DNA of 63,390 nt from Halieaceae bacterium (GTDB lineage: Bacteria; Pseudomonadota; Gammaproteobacteria; Pseudomonadales; Halieaceae): contig JAHEEV010000010.1 in assembly GCA_024640505.1 (NCBI GenBank), positions 1 through 63,390 on the forward strand. The letters are read 5' to 3'. Under the pieces are notes generated by a model. It was not told where the DNA came from. It did not search any database and was given only the letters and a program-made list of their open reading frames with translations. Position 1 is the first letter of the stretch. Every line of letters starts with the position of its first letter. This document shows positions 42,841-53,319 of the stretch, in pieces. The position numbers and the translations under genes were made by a program.

Positions 42841-43491
42841 ATGCCTCCCAGAAACTCCCAACGGCGACAACAGATTCTCGAGGCCCTGGCCCAGATGCTG
42901 GAAGCGAACCCCGGGAGTCGCATTACCACCGCCGGGCTGGCGCGCCAGGTGGGCGTTTCCGAGGCAGCGCTCTACCGCCACTTTCCCAGCAAGTCCAAAA
43001 TGTTCGAGGGGCTGATCGAGTTCATCGAGGAGACCCTGTTCAGCCGCATCAACATCATCATCAACGAAGAGCGTACTGCCGCCCTGCGCTGCGAGAAAAT
43101 GCTGGTATTGCTGTTGGCATTCACCGAGCGCAACCCGGGAATCACCCGGATTCTCACCGGGGACGCCCTGGCAGGCGAGACTGAACGGCTGCATACCCGC
43201 GTCGCACAATTATTCGACCGCTTCGAAACACAGCTCAAACAGGTGATCCGGGAAGCAGAAATGCGGGAAGGCCTGAGGCCGGTGATCCCGCTGCCTGCAG
43301 CGGCCAACCTGCTGATGGCGACCGCTGAAGGGCGCATCTCCCAGTACGTACGCAGTGGCTTCAAGCGGCCACCGACCGCCGACTGGTCTGTGCAATGGGA
43401 GCAATTGATGCGAGGCTTTTTCCGGGAAGCAATATCACAGCCTATTCCCGGCCAGAACAGGCCCGGGCAAGCCACTTCCTTCGCCGGCTAG
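42841..43491 (+). CDS. slmA: Nucleoid occlusion factor SlmA
   Basis: 216 residues, TetR family. The N-terminal HTH reads [24 protein letters not shown], followed by [17 protein letters not shown], matching SlmA. It binds DNA over the nucleoid and blocks FtsZ polymerisation there. Location between coaBC/algC/argB and pyrE agrees with the E. coli dfp-dut-slmA-pyrE order. C-terminal tail is longer and Gly/Pro-rich compared with the usual 198 residues. Confidence 0.93.
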   Translation: MPPRNSQRRQQILEALAQMLEANPGSRITTAGLARQVGVSEAALYRHFPSKSKMFEGLIEFIEETLFSRINIIINEERTAALRCEKMLVLLLAFTERNPGITRILTGDALAGETERLHTRVAQLFDRFETQLKQVIREAEMREGLRPVIPLPAAANLLMATAEGRISQYVRSGFKRPPTADWSVQWEQLMRGFFREAISQPIPGQNRPGQATSFAG

Positions 43492-43538
43492 GCACTCCGG
43501 GCTTCCCCCTCCCATTTCCGGGAAAGACGGCGCTGCCG

Positions 43539-44204
43539 CTAGGACTCGTCGCGACCCTGGGCTGCCAACGAACGGCGCAGTTCTACCACGTCCAGTAACA
43601 TCTCGAAGCGCTCGATATCCTGCTGGTAGGCCTGTGACACTTTCTCGATTTCCTGCTGCCGGTCACCGATAGCACGATCGGTAATGGCGATCTCATCCTG
43701 GAGGTCCCCGATAACCCTGAGACGTTCCGCGTCCACCTGCTGGCCCCTGCGTTCGATGTCCGCGGCCTGTGCCTGGTAGTTTTCTACCTGCTGGCGCAGG
43801 GAGCGCTTATTGCTCTTGAGAATATTCACGCGGATACGCAGGTCCCGCAGGGCGCGCTCCCGTGCAGCTTCTATATCCGCCACTGTGCTGTAACGCAGCA
43901 GCAGGGACTCATCCCACTCACGCAGGCGCTGCTCCTCCGCCCTCGCCTGCTCTTCCTGCAGTTGCTGGGCATTGCGAACTTCCCGCTCGGCCTGAGTCAG
44001 TTCCCTGGGAACCACCTGGATCACGGTGCCTTTTTCATTGAGCACCTCGTAGCCATTGGCCACATACTCGGCGGGCACCTGGTAATCCACCACCGTGGTG
44101 CCCTCGGCATTGGTATAGCGGTACAGGTTGCGGGATTCTGCCCCCGGAGCCACTAACACCAGTGCGCCAACCAGACAGAATAATTTCGGCAAATGCGTTT
44201 TCAT
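43539..44204 (-). CDS. Exported DUF4124 coiled-coil protein
   Basis: 221 residues. Signal peptide ends near GAES (residue about 24); then the DUF4124 motif NLYRYTNAEGTTVVDYQVPAEYV, and a long coiled coil (residues about 78-215) dominated by E, Q, R and L. DUF4124 proteins are predicted periplasmic; function unknown. Sits between slmA and pyrE and is convergent with slmA. Confidence 0.8.
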   Translation of the reverse strand: MKTHLPKLFCLVGALVLVAPGAESRNLYRYTNAEGTTVVDYQVPAEYVANGYEVLNEKGTVIQVVPRELTQAEREVRNAQQLQEEQARAEEQRLREWDESLLLRYSTVADIEAARERALRDLRIRVNILKSNKRSLRQQVENYQAQAADIERRGQQVDAERLRVIGDLQDEIAITDRAIGDRQQEIEKVSQAYQQDIERFEMLLDVVELRRSLAAQGRDES

Positions 44205-44265
44205 GGGCCCAATATAGGGTCTGCCGGGCGCAGGGACAAGTCCGGTATTGTGGCCGTTTTTACGA

Positions 44266-44916
44266 TCAGACGCCGTAGCGCTCCCGGTAGGCGATCATGG
44301 CGGGCAGCGCATCCTGCGGGGCCCCACCCTCCCCCGCTTTCTCCAGGTAGTCGATGATATGGCCCATATCGATGATGCTGATGACGGTCACGCCGTGAGC
44401 CTGCTCGAGTTCCTGGATGGCGGACTGGTCCCCCTCTCCGCGCTCCTGCCGGTTGAGCCCGATCGCCACACCGGCCAGTTCCGCGCCAGCGCCCTCGATC
44501 ATCCGTATCACCTCCCGCACGGCGGTTCCCGCAGTGATCACATCGTCAATGACCAGCACCCGGCCCTGCAGAGGGGCACCGACCAGAACCCCTCCCTCCC
44601 CGTGCGATTTTTCTTCCTTGCGGTTATAGGCAAAGGGGGTATCCAGTCCGAATTCGTCCGCCAGCGCCACCGCGGTGGCCGCCGCCAGGGGTATACCCTT
44701 GTAGGCGGGCCCCAACAGCACATCGAACTCGATGCCCGACTCCACGATACAGCGCGCATAGCAGCGACCCACCGCCGCCAGGGCCCTGCCACTCGAAAAC
44801 GCCCCGGCATTGAAGAAATAGGGGCTTTTCCGGCCCGATTTCAGGGTAAATTCGCCAAATTTGAGGACGTCATACTGGCGGGCGAGCTCGATGAACTCGA
44901 TCTGATAGGCTTGCAT
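44266..44916 (-). CDS. pyrE: Orotate phosphoribosyltransferase
   Basis: 216 residues. The PRPP-binding motif is [16 protein letters not shown], and [19 protein letters not shown] at the N-terminus is the orotate-site signature. It forms OMP from orotate and PRPP in pyrimidine synthesis. Divergent from crc over 296 bp, as in pseudomonads. Confidence 0.96.
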   Translation of the reverse strand: MQAYQIEFIELARQYDVLKFGEFTLKSGRKSPYFFNAGAFSSGRALAAVGRCYARCIVESGIEFDVLLGPAYKGIPLAAATAVALADEFGLDTPFAYNRKEEKSHGEGGVLVGAPLQGRVLVIDDVITAGTAVREVIRMIEGAGAELAGVAIGLNRQERGEGDQSAIQELEQAHGVTVISIIDMGHIIDYLEKAGEGGAPQDALPAMIAYRERYGV

Positions 44917-44943
44917 GGACGTAAATTTTCCTGAAGTGATGCT

Positions 44944-44972
44944 TTGTTTTAACCAAAATCACACGCTAGAAT
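44944..44972 (+). promoter_or_regulatory. Candidate crc promoter and 240-nt leader (44917-45212)
   Basis: TTGTTT, 17 bp, TAGAAT (5/6). Initiation would be near 44980, leaving an untranslated leader of about 230 nt before crc, unusually long for this compact genome. A further -10-like TATCAT is at 45181-45186. The pyrE-crc gap holds no convincing gene; an in-frame upstream extension of crc from 45009 is possible but would add about 68 unconserved-looking residues. Confidence 0.5.
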
Positions 44973-45212
44973 ACGCCCCTGCGCTGGCCACAGGGACGGA
45001 TCCGGCGCATGCTGCCATGCTCGCCCGTGTCGTCCCGGTGGCTGGCGGAGCTTTTAGTCTTCGATACCGAAGCCTGGCCCATTCTCTGCCGGCCTGCAGG
45101 GCTCATATCCCCGCCCGGCTGGCAGTTCTGGCCGGATTTACTTGTGCGATGGGCCGCTACGGCGCGGCCCCAAGCCCCGGTATCATACACCCCGAATAAC
45201 AAGGGACCAAGA

Positions 45213-45977
45213 ATGAGGATCATCAGTTTCAGTGCCGACGGCATCCGGAACGCCGCGGAAAAGGGATTTTATGACTGGCTGAGTGAACAGGATGCCGACT
45301 TCATATGCATCCAGGATCTGCAATGTTCAGAATATGACCTGCAGGACGAAGTTTTCTTCCCCCAGAACTACAACGCCTATTTTTTCGACGACATCGACGG
45401 CAAGGCCAACGGGGTGGCTCTGTACTGCCGGGAACTTCCCAAGGCCATCATGACCGGACTGGGCTTCGCCGACTTCGATATGGAGGGGCGCTACATCCAG
45501 GCAGATTACGAAAACCTGAGCGTCGGATGCCTGCTGGCCCCCGCCGCCGAAACGGGCAATGCCGAACAGCAGTCGCGCAAGTCCCAATTTTTCGACATGC
45601 TCGGGGGCCATCTGCAGAAAGTGCGCAACAAGCGCCGCGAATTCATCATCTGCGGCAACTGGCAGATCGCACATACGGCAGCGGATGTTCAGGACACCGA
45701 GCTCAACAGCACCCGGTCAGGATTTCTCGCGGAAGAACGACAGTGGATGGACGAGCTGCTCGACAACGGTTACGTGGACGCGTTCAGGGAAATCAATTCC
45801 GACCGGGACGAGTTCAGCTGGTGGCCCGATGGAGGGCGTGACACCAACGGCTGGCGAACCGACTTCCATGTCATCTCCAAGGGCCTCCAGTATTCGGTGG
45901 ATTACGGCGCAATCTACAAGACCCGGGAGTTTTCCAGCCACGCACCGGTCATCATGGATTACGATATCGAACTCTGA
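45213..45977 (+). CDS. crc: Catabolite repression control protein Crc (exonuclease III-like fold)
   Basis: 254 residues, ExoIII/APE fold. Positions that carry catalytic residues in exonuclease III are changed: IQDLQ has Asp where Glu is used, and CGNWQIAH replaces the GDxN motif; SSHAPV keeps the terminal His. These changes are known from Crc, which has no nuclease activity and works with Hfq to silence mRNAs with A-rich motifs during growth on preferred carbon sources. Position next to pyrE matches Pseudomonas. Confidence 0.9.
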   Translation: MRIISFSADGIRNAAEKGFYDWLSEQDADFICIQDLQCSEYDLQDEVFFPQNYNAYFFDDIDGKANGVALYCRELPKAIMTGLGFADFDMEGRYIQADYENLSVGCLLAPAAETGNAEQQSRKSQFFDMLGGHLQKVRNKRREFIICGNWQIAHTAADVQDTELNSTRSGFLAEERQWMDELLDNGYVDAFREINSDRDEFSWWPDGGRDTNGWRTDFHVISKGLQYSVDYGAIYKTREFSSHAPVIMDYDIEL

Positions 45978-46006
45978 CCGGAGCCTGGTGCAACAGGCAG
46001 GTAGCC

Positions 46007-46726
46007 TCAGCTGGCGAGCGCCTTCTTCTGCAACTCGACCAGCTGACGAATACCGTCAGACGCCAGATCGAGCATGCTATCGAGCTCTTCCCTGGCAAAG
46101 GGAGCGCCCTCCGCCGTGCCCTGCACTTCGATAAACCCGCCGTTCTCGCCCATGATCACATTCATATCGGTGTCGGCAGCCGAATCCTCCGGATAATCGA
46201 GGTCCAGCACCGGCACACCCTGGTATATACCCACGGACACGGAGGCCACCATCTGCAGCAGGGGGTCGGTGTCGATCAGCTTCTTGCGCTGCAGATGGTT
46301 GATGGCATCCACCAGTGCCACGCAGGCACCGGTGATCGAGGCGGTTCGCGTTCCCCCGTCCGCCTGAATCACATCACAATCTATCGTGATGGTGTACTCA
46401 CCGAGTTTGGCAAGGTCTACGGCTGCCCTCAGAGAACGGCCGATAAGGCGCTGTATCTCGACAGTCCGTCCGCCCTGCTTGCCACGGCTGGCCTCTCGCC
46501 CCATACGGGTGCCCGTGGATCGGGGCAGCATGCCATATTCGGCGGTAACCCAGCCCCGGCCCTCTCCCCGCAGGAAGCGCGGCACTCCCTGCTCAACGGA
46601 GGCGGTGCAGATCACCCTGGTATCGCCAAAACAGACCAGAACGGCGCCCTCCGCGTGGCGAGTGAAGTGACGGGTAAAGCTGATGTCGCGCAGCTGCCCC
46701 GCGGCGCGACCACTGGGTCGTTGCAT
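46007..46726 (-). CDS. rph: Ribonuclease PH
   Basis: 239 residues. [39 protein letters not shown] and [20 protein letters not shown] are the phosphorolytic exonuclease signatures. It trims the 3' ends of tRNA precursors. The ATG at 46726 gives the family length; the frame is open upstream. Divergent from yicC. Confidence 0.96.
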   Translation of the reverse strand: MQRPSGRAAGQLRDISFTRHFTRHAEGAVLVCFGDTRVICTASVEQGVPRFLRGEGRGWVTAEYGMLPRSTGTRMGREASRGKQGGRTVEIQRLIGRSLRAAVDLAKLGEYTITIDCDVIQADGGTRTASITGACVALVDAINHLQRKKLIDTDPLLQMVASVSVGIYQGVPVLDLDYPEDSAADTDMNVIMGENGGFIEVQGTAEGAPFAREELDSMLDLASDGIRQLVELQKKALAS

Positions 46727-46880
46727 CGCTGATCTCCAGATTGTTGGACAGGAACGACAGTATACGCCACACAGGTCTCGATTCAGCAGCCGTATGGCGT
46801 CCGGGGAACCTCTGAACAAGTCTCCGGGAAGCTGATACACTTTCGACATCGAGCACACTCATGAAAACAGCGCCGCAACC

Positions 46881-47747
46881 ATGATTCATAGTATGACCGC
46901 GTTTGCCCGGGAGAGCGCGACAATCGAGAGGGGCGTCCTGACTGTGGAGTTGCGCTCCGTCAACCACCGTTACCTGGACTGCAGCTTCAAACTGCCGGAC
47001 CTGCTGCGCCCGCTCGAGCCGGGCTTGCGGGAAGCTGCCTCGGGAGCCCTGGGAAGGGGCAAGCTGGACTGCATGATCCGGCTGCAGGCACACCCGGGGG
47101 GTGTGGGTGAACTGCAGGTGAACAGTGAGCAGCTGGAAAGGCTACTGGAAGCCGCCGGCACAGTCAGCGAACGACTGGAGCAGACTGTCCCCCTGGATCC
47201 ACTGGAGATTCTCAAGTTTCCCGGTATCTGTGTGGCGGAGGAGGAGTCCGAGGAGAAATTGCAGGCAGAGGCGGGGGAGCTGTTCGGTCGGGCCCTGAAA
47301 ACACTGCGCAAGAACCGCAGGCGCGAGGGCGAGAAACTGGCCGGCCTGGTGCTGGACCGGTTACAGCAGGTAGAAAGCGAGGTGGCCGCAACGCGGGGAC
47401 GGCTTCCGGACCTGAGGATACAGCAACGAGAGCGCATCCTCGCGCGGATCGAGGACCTTGGCATCGAGGTTGACCAGAACCGGCTGGAACAGGAGCTGGT
47501 TCACCTGGCGCAAAAAGCCGATGTGGATGAGGAGCTCGATCGACTGGATGCCCACGTCGCCGAGGTACGCCGCACCCTGGACAAGGGCGGCCCCTGCGGC
47601 CGACGCCTGGACTTCCTCATGCAGGAGCTCAATCGGGAGGCCAATACCCTCTCTTCCAAATCCACATCGTCCGCCACCACCCAGAACGCGGTGGAGCTCA
47701 AGGTTCTCATCGAGCAGATGCGGGAGCAGATCCAGAACATAGAATAA
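46881..47747 (+). CDS. yicC: YicC-family endoribonuclease
   Basis: 288 residues. SMTAFARESATIERG, VELRSVNHRYLDCSFKLP and the C-terminal GRRLDFLMQELNREANTLSSKS are unmistakable YicC segments. YicC proteins are reported ribonucleases involved in RNA decay and stress. Conserved order with rph and gmk. Confidence 0.94.
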   Translation: MIHSMTAFARESATIERGVLTVELRSVNHRYLDCSFKLPDLLRPLEPGLREAASGALGRGKLDCMIRLQAHPGGVGELQVNSEQLERLLEAAGTVSERLEQTVPLDPLEILKFPGICVAEEESEEKLQAEAGELFGRALKTLRKNRRREGEKLAGLVLDRLQQVESEVAATRGRLPDLRIQQRERILARIEDLGIEVDQNRLEQELVHLAQKADVDEELDRLDAHVAEVRRTLDKGGPCGRRLDFLMQELNREANTLSSKSTSSATTQNAVELKVLIEQMREQIQNIE

Positions 47748-48404
<657 letters not shown>

Positions 48405-48632
48405 AACCCGGCATAATACCGGCGTGCCGGCCGCGGCCGGGCATTATTACCTCTGGACGCCCCCCCGGCTATTCAGGGTATAATTTGCGGTTCCTCCGGC
48501 TTAGACCATCTGACCGGAACGAGACAGCACAGGGTCGTCCTGGCCGTTTGCGGCGCGCCCCGTTTTGATCAACCCGTATTCCGCTACCCGACTGTCGGTT
48601 GGAAGAATACGTTTTATGGGAAATAGGTAACA

Positions 48633-48893
48633 ATGGCACGTGTAACTGTTGAAGATTGTCTGGAAAATGTCGCGAACCGCTTCGAACTGGTCATGGTAGC
48701 CAGCAAGCGTGCCCGGCAAATGGCTACCGGCGGCAAAGACCCGATGGTGCAGGAGGAGTCCGACAAGCCAACCGTGATCGCGTTGCGCGAGATTGCCGAG
48801 GGCTATGTCACCCCCGATATCCTCACCCGGGAAGATGAACTGGAAGCCGAGGAAGAACTGGCGGAGGTCATGGAGGCCAGCGAGTCCCTGTAA
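48633..48893 (+). CDS. rpoZ: RNA polymerase omega subunit
   Basis: 86 residues: [30 protein letters not shown] and [10 protein letters not shown] match omega. It stabilises beta-prime and forms part of a ppGpp site. A TATAAT at 48479-48484 (GGGTATAAT) suggests a promoter with a roughly 145-nt leader, though no good -35 was found; the leader contains no clear structure. spoT follows after 42 bp. Confidence 0.96.
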   Translation: MARVTVEDCLENVANRFELVMVASKRARQMATGGKDPMVQEESDKPTVIALREIAEGYVTPDILTREDELEAEEELAEVMEASESL

Positions 48894-48935
48894 CCGCTCC
48901 GGGGGCTTCGATGGCGCATTCCACGAAACAGCGAT

Positions 48936-51053
48936 ATGCAACAGACCCTCGAGGCCCTCGACACCACACTTAAGACCTACCTGAACCCGGATCAGAGCAA
49001 CTCTGTAAAACGGGCCTATTTTTTTGCCGAACAGGCCCATTTCGGGCAACTCCGACGCAGCGGCGAAGCCTACGTGACCCACCCCCTGGCCGTCGCCGGC
49101 ATCCTTGCCGACATGCACATGGACCACCAGAGCCTGATCGCGGCCATGTTGCACGACGTCATCGAGGATACGGGCATTCCCAAGTCCGCCATTGGTGAGC
49201 AATTCGGTTCCGCCGTTGCGGAGCTGGTGGATGGGGTCAGCAAACTGACCCAGATGGAGTTCGAATCCCTGGAAGAAAAGCAGGCGGAGAATTTCCAGAA
49301 GATGGCCCTGGCCATGGCCCGGGACATCCGTGTCATCCTGGTCAAGCTGGCTGACCGGCTGCACAACATGCGCACCCTGGGTGTCCTGCAGACCGACAAG
49401 GCCCGGCGCATTGCCCGGGAAACACTGGATATCTACGCCCCCATTGCGATGCGCCTGGGTATGAACAATGTGCGTATGGAATTCGAGGACCTGGGTTTCA
49501 GCGCCCTCTACCCCATGCGCGCCCGACGCATTGATGCAGCCCGGCGCAATGCCCGCGGGCACCGCAAGGAGCTGGTGGAAAAGATCCGCCACCAGATCGA
49601 AACGGTCCTCGAGCAGGAGGGTCACGAGGTCGAAGTCATCGGGCGTGAGAAGCACCTCTACAGTATTTACAAAAAGATGAAATCCAAGCGGAAATCCTTT
49701 TCCGAGATCATGGACATCTATGCGTTTCGCATCATCGTCGATTCAGTGGATACCTGCTACCGGGTGCTGGGTTGTATCCATAGCCTCTACAAACCCGTGC
49801 CCGGCGAATTCAAGGACTATATCGCGATTCCCAAAGCCAACGGTTACCAGTCCCTGCATACGGTACTCATGGGCATGCATGGCGTTCCCATCGAAATCCA
49901 GATTCGCACCCGGGAAATGGAAGACATGGCCAATAACGGTATCGCCGCCCACTGGCTTTACAAGAGCAACGGCCAGTCCGCCAACGGCAGCCACGCCCGT
50001 GCCAGGGAGTGGGTCCAGGGCCTGCTGGAGATGCAGCAGAGGGCGGGCAACTCCCTGGAGTTCATCGAGAACGTCAAGATCGACCTGTTCCCGGACGAAA
50101 TCTACGTATTTACACCCAAGGGACGGATCCTGGAGCTGCCACGGGGTGCCACGGCTGTGGACTTCGCCTATGCCGTGCATACGGATGTCGGGAACAGCTG
50201 CGTCGCCTGTCGCATCAACCGCCGCCTGGCTCCCCTGTCAGAGCCGCTCCAGAGCGGCCAGACCGTGGAGATCCTCACCGCTGCCGGGGCCCGACCAAAC
50301 CCCTCCTGGTTCAACTACGCGGTAACGGCCAAGGCACGCAGCAACATCCGCCACTACCTGAAACACCAGACCCGGGACGACTCCGTGGCCCTGGGCCGGC
50401 GCCTGCTGGACAGGGCCCTGGCCAGCTTCGACAGCGGCCTGGGGCAACTCCCCGCAGGCCAGCTGCAGGACTATCTCACGCGCCACGGCTACGCGGAGCT
50501 GGACGACATGCTGGATGAGATCGCGCGGGGCAATCGGCTGCCCACGATCACCGCGCAGCAACTGCTCGGGGAACTGGTAGCCGACCAGGCCCAGACCGCG
50601 GGCGAGACCCAGCCGGTAGCCATTCGCGGCACCGAGGGTTTCATGCTCACCTATGCCAAGTGCTGCCACCCCATTCCCGGTGACCCCATCGAGGGCTACC
50701 TGAGCTCGGAGAAAGGTGTCGTGGTGCACCGGGAACGCTGCAAGAATCTGAACGACATGCGGGGCAACAGCGATCGTCTGGTTGCCCTGCGCTGGGATGA
50801 ATCCGTGACAGGCGAGTACGCGGTCGACCTGCGAATCGAAGTGGAGAACCGCCGCGGCATGATCGCGGTCATCGCGACCCGCATCAACAGCATGGGCGTG
50901 AATATCGAAAAGATTTCCACGGAAGACAAGGATTACCAGTTCACGTACGTGGACCTGGAAATGCTGGTCCACAACCGGATACACCTGGCGCGCATCATGA
51001 AACGATTGCGCACCATCAATGCCGTGCGTAAAGTGGCCCGGATCAAGAACTAG
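48936..51053 (+). CDS. spoT: Bifunctional (p)ppGpp synthetase/hydrolase SpoT
   Basis: 705 residues. Domains in order: HD hydrolase with HDVIEDTG, synthetase with HLYSIYKKM and EFKDYIAIPKANGYQSLHT, TGS (VFTPKGRILELPRGATAVDF), and C-terminal zinc-finger/ACT region (YAKCCHPIPGDPI; DLRIEVENRRGMIAVIATRI). Both catalytic domains look intact, so both synthesis and breakdown of the alarmone are expected. The trmH gene that follows spoT in E. coli is missing here; ridA takes its place. Confidence 0.96.
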   Translation: MQQTLEALDTTLKTYLNPDQSNSVKRAYFFAEQAHFGQLRRSGEAYVTHPLAVAGILADMHMDHQSLIAAMLHDVIEDTGIPKSAIGEQFGSAVAELVDGVSKLTQMEFESLEEKQAENFQKMALAMARDIRVILVKLADRLHNMRTLGVLQTDKARRIARETLDIYAPIAMRLGMNNVRMEFEDLGFSALYPMRARRIDAARRNARGHRKELVEKIRHQIETVLEQEGHEVEVIGREKHLYSIYKKMKSKRKSFSEIMDIYAFRIIVDSVDTCYRVLGCIHSLYKPVPGEFKDYIAIPKANGYQSLHTVLMGMHGVPIEIQIRTREMEDMANNGIAAHWLYKSNGQSANGSHARAREWVQGLLEMQQRAGNSLEFIENVKIDLFPDEIYVFTPKGRILELPRGATAVDFAYAVHTDVGNSCVACRINRRLAPLSEPLQSGQTVEILTAAGARPNPSWFNYAVTAKARSNIRHYLKHQTRDDSVALGRRLLDRALASFDSGLGQLPAGQLQDYLTRHGYAELDDMLDEIARGNRLPTITAQQLLGELVADQAQTAGETQPVAIRGTEGFMLTYAKCCHPIPGDPIEGYLSSEKGVVVHRERCKNLNDMRGNSDRLVALRWDESVTGEYAVDLRIEVENRRGMIAVIATRINSMGVNIEKISTEDKDYQFTYVDLEMLVHNRIHLARIMKRLRTINAVRKVARIKN

Positions 51054-51128
51054 GGTTCTGTTAACACGATGTGTGTCGGCGTTGTAACGCCGGAAAAAGC
51101 GCTGATCGAGGCGCCAGGAGTAAGACCT

Positions 51129-51512
51129 GTGAGCAACCGCGCTATCATCTCCACACCCGAGGCCCCCGAGGCCATCGGCCCCTATTCCCAGGCCGTGAAA
51201 GTGGGTAACACGGTCTGGATATCCGGCCAGATACCGCTCATCCCCGACTCGATGGAGCTCGTTAGCGGTGATATCACCGCCCAGGCCACCCAGGTATTCA
51301 ACAACCTGCAGGCCATCGCATCCGCCGCCGGCAGCGACCTGAACAGGGCGGTCAAAATCAACATATCCCTGACAGATCTGGCAGACTTTGCCGCCGTCAA
51401 CGACGTTATGGCCCGCTTCTTCGATGAGCCCTATCCGGCGAGGGCCTGTGTCCAGGTCGCTGCGCTGCCAAAGGCCGTTGACATAGAGGTAGAGGCTATC
51501 CTCGCACTCTAG
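51129..51512 (+). CDS. ridA: RidA-family enamine/imine deaminase
   Basis: 127 residues. EAIGPYSQAVKVGN, ISGQIPL, VFNNLQAIASAAG and PARACVQVAALPKA (with the substrate-binding Arg) define RidA, which hydrolyses reactive enamines from PLP enzymes. The start is a GTG at 51129, with AGGAG 8 nt upstream; an ATG 20 codons earlier lacks one. Pairing with spoT is common in gammaproteobacteria. Confidence 0.94.
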   Translation: MSNRAIISTPEAPEAIGPYSQAVKVGNTVWISGQIPLIPDSMELVSGDITAQATQVFNNLQAIASAAGSDLNRAVKINISLTDLADFAAVNDVMARFFDEPYPARACVQVAALPKAVDIEVEAILAL

Positions 51513-51513
51513 G

Positions 51514-52365
51514 TCACGCCTCCTCCCCCAGCACTGCCGCATACCCGCGGCGATAGTCCGGATACAGCAACCGGTAACCGCTGGTGTGCAGCCGTCGATT
51601 GCTGCAGCGCTTGTGGGAGGCGACGGCCCCGCCCGGCGGCTGGTCGCCGGCGGACACCCCTAGCCGCGCAGCCAGCCAGCTGTCCACTTCATGCTGCGGC
51701 GCGGGGCAGTCGTCCACACCGATATAGACCGGGGCCAGGCTCTCCCCCGCCTCCGCGAGCCCCAGCAGGTGCAGGATAAAGCCGGCGCAATCATCCCGGT
51801 GTATCCGGTTGGTGTAGCGCACCGGTGATGACGGGGCCAACTCTCCCCGCCGGACCCGTTGCAACAGGTACCCACCGGGAGCCCCGTAAATACCGGCAAA
51901 GCGCACCACGCTGACACTGTGTCCGGACCCCAGCAGGCACTGTTCCGCCGCAACGATCGACACGGCCCTGGGATCCCGGCTCGAGAGCTCGCTGGTCTCG
52001 TCCACCCAGCCGCCGTCGGTTTCAGCGAATACCCGCGTGCTGGATACCATCAGAAGACCGCGGGGCCGGTGGCCGCCGAGCCCGGCCACCAGGTTGGCGG
52101 CGGCGCCGGCGAAGCCCCGGCGGTATCCCGCTTCCGACCTGTCAGCCGGTGTGAATGTGGCCAGCACGTAATCCGGTCGCAGATCGGCGGCGAAGTCGAG
52201 GCTGCCCGCCGCGGTATAATCCGCCGCATGACCGACGAACCCCGCTGGCAGCCGGGAGATGTCCCGGCGCACAGCGTGTACCTCCCAGCCGTCCTGCAGC
52301 AGGGCCCTGCCCACGCGGGAGCCCAGATCGCCGCATCCGACAATTAGCATGGAATTGCTCTTCAT
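51514..52365 (-). CDS. SDR-family NAD(P)-dependent protein (YeeZ-like)
   Basis: 283 residues from the ATG at 52365 (GTG at 52380 and ATG at 52350 are alternatives). Rossmann start MLIVGCGDLGSRVGRALL, followed by VSSTRVFAET and VRFAGIYGAPGGYLLQRV. This is the YeeZ/atypical extended SDR pattern; the usual YxxxK is not obvious, so catalysis is uncertain. Divergent from oxyR across about 55 bp, and converges on ridA with 1 bp between stops. Confidence 0.8.
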   Translation of the reverse strand: MKSNSMLIVGCGDLGSRVGRALLQDGWEVHAVRRDISRLPAGFVGHAADYTAAGSLDFAADLRPDYVLATFTPADRSEAGYRRGFAGAAANLVAGLGGHRPRGLLMVSSTRVFAETDGGWVDETSELSSRDPRAVSIVAAEQCLLGSGHSVSVVRFAGIYGAPGGYLLQRVRRGELAPSSPVRYTNRIHRDDCAGFILHLLGLAEAGESLAPVYIGVDDCPAPQHEVDSWLAARLGVSAGDQPPGGAVASHKRCSNRRLHTSGYRLLYPDYRRGYAAVLGEEA

Positions 52366-52419
52366 AATCGTTTCTTTCACTGGTTACACTATACGCCGCT
52401 CACACGGGGACCTATTACC

Positions 52420-53319
52420 ATGACACTAACAGAATTGCGCTACATCGTGGCTCTCGCCGAGACGGGCCACTTCCGCAAAGCGGCGGAACAGTGCAATGTC
52501 AGCCAGCCCACCCTGAGTATTGCAGTCAAAAAGCTGGAGGAGGAACTGGAAGTCGCCCTGTTCGAGCGCTCGCGCCACCGGGTAACGACAACACCCATCG
52601 GGGAACGTATCGTGGAGCAGGCCCGCACCATACTGCTCGAATCCCGCAACCTCCTGAACCTGGCAGAGGCGGGACGCGATCCCCTCGGCACGGTCCTGTC
52701 AGTCGGCGCCATCTATACCGTGGGGCCCTACCTGTTCCCCCGTCTCGTGACGCGCCTGCATGAAAGGGTTCCCGGAATGCCCCTGTTCATCGAGGAGAGT
52801 TTCACGGCAAACCTGCGTGGAAAACTGACCCGCGGTGAACTGGACGCCATTTTTGTCGCCCTGCCCTTTACCGAGACCGAGGTGGTGACGCGGGAGGTCT
52901 ACCGGGAGCCTTTCGTCGTTCTGCTGCCGGAAGGTCACCCGCTGGAGGACCGGGATACCATCGATACCGCCGAGCTGGCGCACCATCGCGTCCTGCTGAT
53001 GGGCGAGGGACACTGTTTCCGCGACCAGGTGCTGGAGGCCTGCGCCGGGCTCCCCCAGGCCATCAGCGAGCGGCACGCAAAGGGTGAGGCCGTGCTGGAG
53101 GGCAGCTCCCTGGAGACACTGAAGCATATGGTTGCCAGCGGACTGGGCATCACCGTGCTGCCCCGGTCCGCCGCCGACCTGGCCCAGTATGGCGGCCACG
53201 CACTGGCCGTGCGTCCCTTCACCGATCCGGCGCCGGAGCGTATCATCGCGCTCGCCTGGCGTGTCAGCTTTCCGCGGCACCAGGCTATCGATATCCTGGC
53301 CGACGCCCTGCGCGAATGA
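52420..53319 (+). CDS. oxyR: Hydrogen peroxide sensor OxyR
   Basis: 299 residues, LysR type. N-terminal HTH GHFRKAAEQCNVSQPTLSIA; the redox cysteines are exactly C199 and C208 (GHCFRDQVLEAC), as in E. coli OxyR. Peroxide forms their disulfide and activates defence genes. The stop overlaps the recG start (ATGA), so recG is translationally coupled, an order also found in Pseudomonas. Confidence 0.95.
   Translation: MTLTELRYIVALAETGHFRKAAEQCNVSQPTLSIAVKKLEEELEVALFERSRHRVTTTPIGERIVEQARTILLESRNLLNLAEAGRDPLGTVLSVGAIYTVGPYLFPRLVTRLHERVPGMPLFIEESFTANLRGKLTRGELDAIFVALPFTETEVVTREVYREPFVVLLPEGHPLEDRDTIDTAELAHHRVLLMGEGHCFRDQVLEACAGLPQAISERHAKGEAVLEGSSLETLKHMVASGLGITVLPRSAADLAQYGGHALAVRPFTDPAPERIIALAWRVSFPRHQAIDILADALRE

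Noticed and set aside
50238-51542. 434-codon open frame antisense to spoT and ridA
   Set aside because: Spans two well-supported genes on the other strand and shows no conserved motif.
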